This document shows, piece by piece, positions 48,426 through 64,000 of a stretch of DNA of 64,000 nt. The stretch is from NCBI GenBank assembly GCA_964023205.1, contig OZ026847.1, positions 6,632,819 to 6,696,818 on the forward strand, written 5' to 3'. Origin of the DNA: Lutraria lutraria. Taxonomy: Eukaryota > Mollusca > Bivalvia > Venerida > Mactridae. Every line of letters begins with the position of its first letter. Within the stretch, counting starts at the first letter, position 1. The notes below the pieces were generated by a model. That model worked only from the letters and a program-made list of their open reading frames with translations, had not been told where the DNA came from and did not search any database. Made by a program: the position numbers and the translations under genes.

Positions 48426-48888
48426 AGCGAAAATGCGAAAAAGCGAAAATACGACAAAGTCAACTTTACATACAGTCGGAATACATTTAGCGCCGTATTT
48501 GTAAACAAACCGGGCGTGTTATGTCAATCTGCAAGGAAAGATTATTTAACATAGTTTACGTATTATTTATCAGTCTTCAAATCAGTATCACAGATTTGTG
48601 TTTTCTATATGAAGAAAAAAAACTCGTTTGGGAACCTTATTGTGGCTTTAAATATACATGTAAAAAGTTTAATGCAGTTTAATATACATTATAGCATAAA
48701 TGGACTACACAAAAGGTAAAAACTTAAAACAAAGAATTTCATCTTAGCGTTCAACTAGTTTGCAATCAGAAACTTCGACACGTTACGCACCGAGTTCTTC
48801 ATAACTGCTAATGTATTTCATATCAATTGCTCGCTTTTCCATAATAACTTTTCCCTTTTCTGTGTATCGTGCTTTTTAAATCTCATGA

Positions 48889-49120
48889 AGACCCACCTCC
48901 GTAGTCCAGTGGTTAAGGTCGCTGACTTAAATCACTGTAACCTCTCACTGATAGAGGATCGTTGGTTCAAGCCCTGCTACCTACCATGTCTCTTTATGTG
49001 AGAAAGTAGGCAGTTGCCTACGGATGATGGGTGAATAGTATTGCAGAATAGCCATGACGAAAATGTAAGGTCCCAACAGCCTTCCACATATTGGGAAAAG
49101 GTCAATGGTAGATCGTTGAA
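48889..49120 (+). mobile_element. tRNA-derived SINE, near full length
   Basis: Head: ACCCACCTCCGTAGTCCAGT, then GGTTAAGG (A box) and GGTTCAAGCCC (B box), with a long variable-arm-like segment (CTCTCACTGATAGAGG) as in Leu/Ser-type tRNAs. Body: CCATGTCTCTTTATGTGAG. Same family as 56226-56385 and 29540-29715. Confidence 0.75.
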
Positions 49121-49839
49121 TAACGACACGTTTATTTCTGGCTGAAGAAAAAAGTGGCATTAATGGATATTATAAAAATGTGTTGGGTTACTAGTATATG
49201 CTAAAGAAAACATTTGAAGCAGGTGATACACGGACTTAAAATTGTGATGTCTTTGTGTTAGAATGTAGAACTGTGTAAACAATTGTGTAACGGATTTTAA
49301 ACACGATAATATGAAGTATTTGGATTAGAAAATTAAAAAACAAAACTGGACAATATTGGTAACAATTGATTATTATTATCTATTGACCTTTCGGCATTTT
49401 ACTCTGTACACTTTATAATTGTTTTTAAAATGTTCACCAGATGAGAAAGTACCGCTTCAAACAGAGCCAAAGCTGAAAAACAAAATAAACTTGACAGTAT
49501 GGTGAGTCTGATCAATAAGGAATCAACAATAGAACGATGAATGGCTTCGTTCAACAGATAACCAGTTAACACCGAAAGAACATACATACATGTACAGTCA
49601 AATGTATAAAAAAATAAGTCACAGAAGATGCAGATACAACATTTCAAATTGATTTGAAAAATGAAATCACGGATGAATTAAAAATTGAGATGGACAAAGT
49701 CTATGAGAATTTTAACAAGATGGAACAAAAATTAAACACATTTTCAAATAGTTGGACCGATAACTGGAATAATCTTTCACTTTTTGATAAAAGCACCATT
49801 TGGCATGAATGTTCAGGAAGGTCAACTCTCTCAAAAAAG

Positions 49840-50811
49840 CATGTTATTTTCAAATTTTCAAAATGTAGTGGTCAATGGTTGTATGTCTGATCAAGTCCCG
49901 GTCACTTCAAGAGTCCCCCAGTGCTCGTTCCTGGGACCCCTGCTTTTCCTACTGTTCATAAATGATCTCCATGAAACAGCCTCATCACAGGTATGGCTTT
50001 TTGCAGATGACACAGCCGTATATCAAGCAGTGATAGCCTAAGGTTACAAAATGATCAAGATGAGGTTTGGTGTAAAATGTGGAATATGGAATTTAACCCT
50101 AGTAAGTATCAGGTCCTCCACATCTCATACAGTAAGAATGCCATCCAATACCCGTACAAGCTTCATGGTCAAACACTTACCCCAGTTAAGAATGCAAAAT
50201 ACCTTGGTGTCAACATCAGTCAAGATCTCACTTGGAAAACACATATTTTATTACGTAACATCAAATGCAAACAGAACTATGGGCTATTTAAAACGCAAAA
50301 TCAAAACCAAACATGAAAACATTAAATCACTAGCATACAAGACACTTATCAGACCACAATTAGAATATGTTTCTTCTGTATGGTCCCCACACTCTCAGGT
50401 TAAGCTGGTATGGTCCAGCGGCGTTCAGTCAGATGGGTTAAACATTATTATTCCAGATACTCGAGTGTGACGACCCTACAGAAGACCCTTGGATGTAGCA
50501 CCCTGACGAGGAGATGCATAAACTCTTTACTAATTATCTTTTTATCAAATGTATCATTATCTTGTTGATATTTCTCTACCTTTATACCTAGAAGCCCCAA
50601 CCAGTTTAACAAGACATTGTCACCCCTTAGTCTCAGCCGAATTCACGTCACCCCAGACTCCTTTAAAGTCTCCATTTTCCCCCAAACCAAATCTTTGTGG
50701 AACAGGTTACATGAACATGTAGCTACCATGACTGAAGCAGACAGAGACCCAGATAATTTACTAAGAACCACAACAGTTGTTATTAACCTCCTTCGTCCTT
50801 TTATATTCTAA
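49840..50811 (+). pseudogene. degenerate non-LTR retrotransposon (reverse transcriptase)
   Basis: RT palm motifs in order: VNGCMSDQVPVTSRVPQCSF (a decayed SGVPQGSVLGP block), LLFLLFINDLHE, LFADDTAVY (the catalytic F/YADD box), then EFNPSKYQVLHIS, KYLGVNISQDLTWKTHI, SLAYKTLIRPQLEYVSSVWSP, a QRR.VRWV segment, and a C-terminal SLWNRLHEHV. At least three frame changes and several stops separate these. No endonuclease domain remains, so it is a 5'-truncated dead LINE. It ends ~400 bp before the GMC gene. Confidence 0.85.
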
Positions 50812-51208
50812 CATTTAAATAATCACTTATTTCAATCTTTGAATGGAAAAGCTGTCTTCGAGTTTTGACTTTTACTAATAGCCGGCGTGCACCCTGCCCA
50901 AAATACTCGTAAGATATGTGAGGCAGTATTCGAAGACAGATAGAGGTTAGCGTAGTGGGATCGATAACTCTGGGTAGCGATTATGTGATTATAGTGGTGT
51001 GTAAACGTGTTGAGTAACACGAAATACAAATATATTTGAACAGTGTTTATCAGCTCATTCTGTTTTATGACCGGATGAATACTGTAGTATGTTTAAGCAT
51101 TTTTGTGATTCACAGGGTAATTTAATTGGACCGTGACCTATATTTGATTTAAAATCTGTTAAGAGGCACACGTACATTAGATAGTCGTAGGTGTAAGTAA
51201 TATTAAAG

Positions 51209-53002
51209 ATGGGATTTTGGAAAAGCGCCGTTTTAATTGGGTTGATAGCTTACTGTTTATATCACTACACGCGGCCAAATGTGACTCTAATAGTTGCTGA
51301 AGTAAATGACACTTATGATTATATCGTGGTCGGAGCGGGCTCCGCTGGAGCCGTGGTTGCTGCCAGGCTCGCCGAAGATTCTGATGTCAGTGTTCTTGTA
51401 TTAGAGGCAGGCGATGATGACAATGGGGATCCGCTGTTCTCAATTCCGTTGACTGCAGCTTTACTTTGGCAGACGAAATGGGACTGGGAATATTATACAG
51501 TCCCCCAGAAAAGTACCGGACTAGCTGCTGAAACTCCTGGTGAACATTTTTGGCCTCGGGGGAAGGTTCTTGGTGGGACTAGTATGAATAATTTTATGCA
51601 GTATGTTCGTGGTAGCCGTCATGATTATGATGAGTGGGCGAAAAACGGGAATACTGGATGGAGTTATAAAGATGTGCTTCCGTACTTTTTAAAATCTGAA
51701 AATATGCTGGATGACGAGTTTAAAAATTCGAAATATCATAGTACTGGAGGCCCGCTTGGTGTAACCGTTGAAAAATATGTACCTACATCAGACAAATTTA
51801 TTGAAGCGGGTAATGAATTAGGATTTAAGAAAGTGGACTACAACGGTGAAAGCCAGTTTGGTTTCGGTAAATCCCAAATAAACGTTCGAGGTGGATACAG
51901 GGCAAGTACTTTACGGGAATTTCTAAGACCGGCAATGGCACGTCCTAATCTACACGTGGCAACCAATGCACACGTGACGAAAGTTATAACAGAGAACAAA
52001 AAAGCCACTGGTGTTTCCTTTATACGGAATGGTGTCAAGAAAACAGTCAGCGTACTACGAGAAGTCATTGTTTCCGCTGGAACAATCGGTTCTCCACAAA
52101 TACTAATGTTGTCTGGAATTGGACCAAAATCGCATTTGGAAAGTTTGAATATTTCAGTTGTGGCTGATCTTCCTGTTGGACAAAACCTACAGGATCATAT
52201 GTACGGATTCCTGGGCTCGACAATAAATACTACGGACAGCATCTCGGCAAAAGCTGAATCTCCATTTAGTATAGCCCGATACCTACTGTTCCAGACTGGA
52301 CTTTTAGCGTCTACTGGTATGACGGGTACTGCATTCATGAAATCCAAGAACTGTAAAACAGATTATCCCGACATCCAAATACATTTTTATGCTTCGTTAC
52401 CACCTGCTCATTTTACCAAATTCGCTCCTGAGTATGCAAAAGACCTGTTTTATGAGGACTGGGCTGAAGGATTTTTGATTCTCCCAATCTTATTACACCC
52501 TAAAAGCCATGGAACCATCACATTGAAGAGTCGCGATCCTTTCGATTATCCAAATATCGAACCGAACTATCTCAGTGAGCAAGAGGACATGGATGTGTTT
52601 ATAGAAGCAATGAAAGTTGGCATGAAAATTATAGAAACGCAAACATTTAAGAAAATTGGCGCCGACAAAAACTATATGAGAATTAATACATGTAAAGAGC
52701 ACGAATTTATGTCCGATAGGTTTTACGAGTGCTTGATCAGGAATTTTGCTGTGACAATTTATCACCCAACATCGACTTGTCGAATGGGACCAGATGAAGA
52801 TTTGAACTCCGTGGTAGATTCCAATCTGAGGGTGAAAGGTGTTGCAGGATTACGTATAGTGGACGCGTCCATAATGCCAAATGTTGTATCTGGAAACACA
52901 AATGCTCCAACAATAATGATTGCCGAGAAAGCCGCTGATTTGATTAGAGGGAAGGACACTGTCTCCGAATTTAAAGAGCGGTTGAAAGACATTGTGAAAT
53001 GA
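51209..53002 (+). CDS. GMC-family FAD oxidoreductase (597 aa, intronless)
   Basis: A single uninterrupted exon from ATG to TGA. An N-terminal hydrophobic segment (about residues 6-19, [14 protein letters not shown]) suggests a signal-anchor. Then come the FAD-binding Rossmann motif [17 protein letters not shown] (G42, G44, G47), the GMC signature 1 region [12 protein letters not shown] (about 118-129), the signature 2 region [15 protein letters not shown] (about 289-303) and the C-terminal domain with [10 protein letters not shown] (H519) and [15 protein letters not shown] (N565 is the likely partner of the active-site His). Closest in style to animal choline dehydrogenase/glucose dehydrogenase-like proteins; length is normal for the family. 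The substrate cannot be predicted. Both neighbouring complete genes have many introns, so the lack of introns is notable. Poly(A) signal AATAAA at 53290-53295. Confidence 0.95.
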   Translation: MGFWKSAVLIGLIAYCLYHYTRPNVTLIVAEVNDTYDYIVVGAGSAGAVVAARLAEDSDVSVLVLEAGDDDNGDPLFSIPLTAALLWQTKWDWEYYTVPQKSTGLAAETPGEHFWPRGKVLGGTSMNNFMQYVRGSRHDYDEWAKNGNTGWSYKDVLPYFLKSENMLDDEFKNSKYHSTGGPLGVTVEKYVPTSDKFIEAGNELGFKKVDYNGESQFGFGKSQINVRGGYRASTLREFLRPAMARPNLHVATNAHVTKVITENKKATGVSFIRNGVKKTVSVLREVIVSAGTIGSPQILMLSGIGPKSHLESLNISVVADLPVGQNLQDHMYGFLGSTINTTDSISAKAESPFSIARYLLFQTGLLASTGMTGTAFMKSKNCKTDYPDIQIHFYASLPPAHFTKFAPEYAKDLFYEDWAEGFLILPILLHPKSHGTITLKSRDPFDYPNIEPNYLSEQEDMDVFIEAMKVGMKIIETQTFKKIGADKNYMRINTCKEHEFMSDRFYECLIRNFAVTIYHPTSTCRMGPDEDLNSVVDSNLRVKGVAGLRIVDASIMPNVVSGNTNAPTIMIAEKAADLIRGKDTVSEFKERLKDIVK

Positions 53003-53289
53003 ATATAAAACAGCACCTGATACAATTTAGTTGTCTAGTTGACAAGGCATGTTTCGTTTATCCAAAGTGACTAAATCTGAATGGCATTCTTATTTGGACA
53101 CAACTACAATATTGATAACCGTTGGTGATATATTTAATCATAAATGCTCTATTCCGAATGTTTTATTTACTAATACATGTATTTGTAATTCATATAAACG
53201 TAATTTTACGTATGATCTATTTATTTAAACTTCTATAAATGTTTCATGAATCTATATCAATTTTACTAGTAGTTAATTTAACAGCTACA

Positions 53290-53295
53290 AATAAA
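53290..53295 (+). promoter_or_regulatory. likely poly(A) signal of the GMC gene
   Basis: AATAAA 288 bp after the stop codon of the intronless GMC oxidoreductase gene. Confidence 0.5.
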
Positions 53296-53729
53296 ATCAA
53301 TGATAAGGCTTGGTGTTTCCCTTAAGCTTTAGGTAATGGGTCATTATTCTTCCTTATTGTACTTTTATAATCAGATTTACAACTATCTAATATTTAAATG
53401 ATCCATCAACAAAATATTTAATGTCGTTGAAAATCTGTGTATCCTAGATAATTGAATGCAATCCGTCAGATTGTATGATCATAAAGATTTAGTTTCCGCA
53501 TGCGTCTTATGAACGGGTTCATTACACGTACTCGTTTTCTGCTTTTGTTTTTACCTTTATCTTTTCCAGTGTAATCATTTAATATTTACATACGCTACAG
53601 TATACACACAACTTATACTATGTACACATTGATATAATACATTTATACAAACATATACATGAATATTGTGATTGAGTCGAAAGTTGTTCAAGAAATCAAT
53701 TAAAACGTACAAAAAATACATCCCGTATA

Positions 53730-54180
53730 TAATTATGCACCAAAGTTTAATTTATATGGAGCACACGCTGTGGTATGGTGGGCAAGTCGTGTTCTATAAA
53801 CATTGGATGTCAAGAAGGATGATTGAGCGACATCCATGGTAGCGATATTAGCCACCGTAGGTGCCGATATCCACCCACTATCTTTCAAAATATTTCCAAG
53901 AACTTTCAGAGACACCATTTCAACGTGCAAACAACCAAACATAACAACGAAATTTGGCCATTGCTACTGAATTTGTTTGGTTATAGCGAACAACGTTAGA
54001 TCAACTGCAAGAACTGGAACTTGACATTGATTGAGGAAATTGGTGACTTCCCGGACCTTATCGATGACATTTTTTATGATGGCAACAGAAATTCATTGGC
54101 ATGGGAAGCGCTCAAAATCTTTGAAACCATTGATATTCAAAGTTGTCTGGTTGATAATGCTTTTCTCCATGTCAAGAAAA
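53730..54180 (-). pseudogene. broken copy of a multicopy, probably transposon-associated gene
   Basis: On the minus strand a decayed frame gives NVIDKVREVTNFLNQCQVPV, then a stop, then FVVMFGCLHVEMVSLKVLGN, LKDSGW, VANIATMDVAQSSFL and TRLAHHTTACAPYKL. I recall this combination (FVVMFGGLHIEM..LKDSGW..TR.AHQ.TAC) from an uncharacterised protein family repeated many times in mollusc and cnidarian genomes. That recollection needs a database check. At least one stop and one frame change are present. A further minus-strand remnant (54500-54780) may belong to it. Confidence 0.45.
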
Positions 54181-54239
54181 TTATAAGGTAATGTATATGG
54201 TAGATTAGTTTTTAACAAGTCTACATTTACTGGAATTAT

Positions 54240-56024
54240 ATTACTGTATTGTTCGGGTATAGATGGTACTGTGATTCATGTGGGTTTTTTTCAACGTTAA
54301 CGTTCGAATCAGTATGTTGAAATAAAGAAATACCCTTCCCATGAAATGTTGATTTTGGCGTAATGGAGCCAGAATTGTGATCAATGTTATGTTGTGAAGA
54401 GTCCATGGTGTATCACTGTGAATAAAACTACAAAACTATACAACAACATCATAATGACTGTTAGATAAAACAGGTACCCTGAGTTAACCCGGTGACATTT
54501 GCACTGTTCCATCTGCGCTTCAATAGTTGGCCCATACTGTACCTTACTCACGAATTCAAGAAATGATTTTGGTACTGATTTTAATTGACTTCTTGTGTGA
54601 AATTACCATCGAATGTGTTTCCATAATCAAGCATTTGTCCGTGCACCATTTGAACAGTCTTTTCTGTATGAAATGGGTCATAAGCACATGTAGCAAACAA
54701 TGCAGTTCCTATACCTTTCATCAAAGTCAATAAAACTTTCCTACTGCATTGGTGCGGATCTAATCCAGGAACTTAGCACGAACGTCCATCTTTTAATCGA
54801 GTTCTGTGAATGTATATTGACCTTGAGTCCCACAGTTACAATCTCTGTTCATACATAGATGCCTACAAAGACAGTTGAATCATGACGCACTCGACCGACA
54901 AAGTCTGATTTTTACTCGAATGCCGAGTATTCGTCCGACTTCTCATTACGTTTTGTATCGCACGCTTTTCTCTGTTGCTAGGAGGTGCAAGACTGATACT
55001 GCTATTTTATTTCAAGGCGACATCATAATCGGCACTGAGTTTGGCCAATAAAGAATTATCTTGAATGTTTTGGCACACTTATTAATGCATCGGTATTTGA
55101 TGATTGGTCAAATCAAGTCACCCATTTATAGATTAAAAAATAAACCATAATTTTAAACTTAAATAAGTCCAGTGTATAAAGTCCACTACCAGTGATTTGA
55201 AACAAATATCATATTTGGTTGGCCTATAATCCAATAGCACGCGTAATTTTCAAAAAAATAACTACTCTGTATTTTGGAGTATATTATAACAATTAGCCTT
55301 AAAATAACCATAAATGAATAAGCAGGAAACCGTGCCTCAGATTTTTTATATTATCCTATGTTCGTTTCCCTAGATAAACATTTCTGCTACAAAATACCGA
55401 AAACCGCAAAAGGCATTTAAAAATGCATGTGTATAAGAGCCACACGAAATGTAGTGCCAAGTAGTACTGACGTAGGTTTTATAACTTATAAGTATGATAA
55501 ACGGATGTTTATATATTCGAAGGACTAGAAACTTTAAAGCAGACTTTGAACCTAATTTCTACAATATCGAAGCTGACTAATCATGTTTAGAGGTACCATC
55601 ATGATTACATGATGAACTCAGAGTTTAGCCGCTCCATTAACATACATATTCCATTGACCTAAACAACTGTCAACAAATATTTAGTATCATAGACATGTTG
55701 CTGTGAGTACGAATGAACTCATTTAGTACAATAAACAACGTATCATGTTTACGGAGATTATTTCGTTATATATATATACCCATATGCTATGGTACTTGCT
55801 GGGTGATATACTAAAGTAACTTATCATGATGAAGATAAACGACAGTAAGATAAACAAGGTCAATGTAAACTCAGTATAGATATTAATGTTATATAGGAGA
55901 TATTTTATGTACAAAGTAGATTTAAATCCTTACATTTATAGTATCTGGACTGTTTACGTGTTGTCGTTCTTTTATTAGAAAACTTGTGGGTGTCATCATC
56001 TTTGAAGAATTGCCGAGTTTAAAC
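54240..56024. other. no gene seen
   Basis: AT-rich sequence with a fragment of the GCCTCAG-ended repeat at about 55328-55425. Probably includes the P450 promoter near its right end, but no element was identified. Confidence 0.4.

Positions 56025-64000
<7,976 letters not shown>

Noticed and set aside
47975..48554. Overlapping frames of up to 171 codons on both strands
   Set aside because: Produced by the fold-back element; each arm mirrors the other and no protein similarity is seen.

Overview
The window is animal nuclear DNA, most likely from a mollusc and probably a bivalve. The evidence is AT-rich sequence, genes split by GT-AG introns of 0.7 to 4 kb, a U1 snRNA sequence, tRNA-derived SINEs, many short terminal-inverted-repeat (TIR) elements with TA, 8-bp or 9-bp target duplications, and long intronic minisatellites. 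The species cannot be fixed from this sequence alone.

Layout. Positions 1 to 12,200 hold no securely identified gene. They contain two tiny hairpin transposons with perfect 9-bp target duplications, several TIR and fold-back elements, a 0.5-kb GA-rich tract, and a weak candidate for a small secreted protein gene on the minus strand. Positions 13,978 to 26,305 (+) carry a complete nine-exon gene for a 419-residue Cys-loop anion-channel subunit of glycine-receptor type. Its introns are full of MITEs and two large tandem arrays (18 bp and 22 bp). A U1 snRNA sequence lies at 27,247 to 27,410 (+). Positions 30,800 to 39,892 (+) carry a six-exon gene for a 281-residue membrane-anchored methyltransferase-like protein of METTL24 type.

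Positions 40,900 to 50,800 are repeat-rich. They hold a 1,125-bp TIR element filled with tandem repeats, one of two inverted copies of a ~1-kb repeat, a class I methyltransferase pseudogene followed by a large fold-back element, a SINE and a degenerate LINE. Positions 51,209 to 53,002 (+) carry an intronless GMC oxidoreductase gene (597 aa). A broken minus-strand copy of what looks like a multicopy, transposon-associated gene follows at about 53,730 to 54,180. From 56,025 to the window end (+) lies the 5' two-thirds of a cytochrome P450 gene of CYP4 type. Seven exons are complete, and the eighth is cut by the window edge inside the I-helix HDTT motif.

The genes do not form an operon or an obvious pathway. 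The receptor is neuronal or muscular in type, the GMC oxidoreductase and the P450 are redox enzymes, and the METTL24-like protein is an endomembrane or secretory-pathway candidate. The most notable material is in the repeats: microsatellite growth from inside a MITE, nested insertions with readable target-site duplications, and tandem arrays that touch splice sites.
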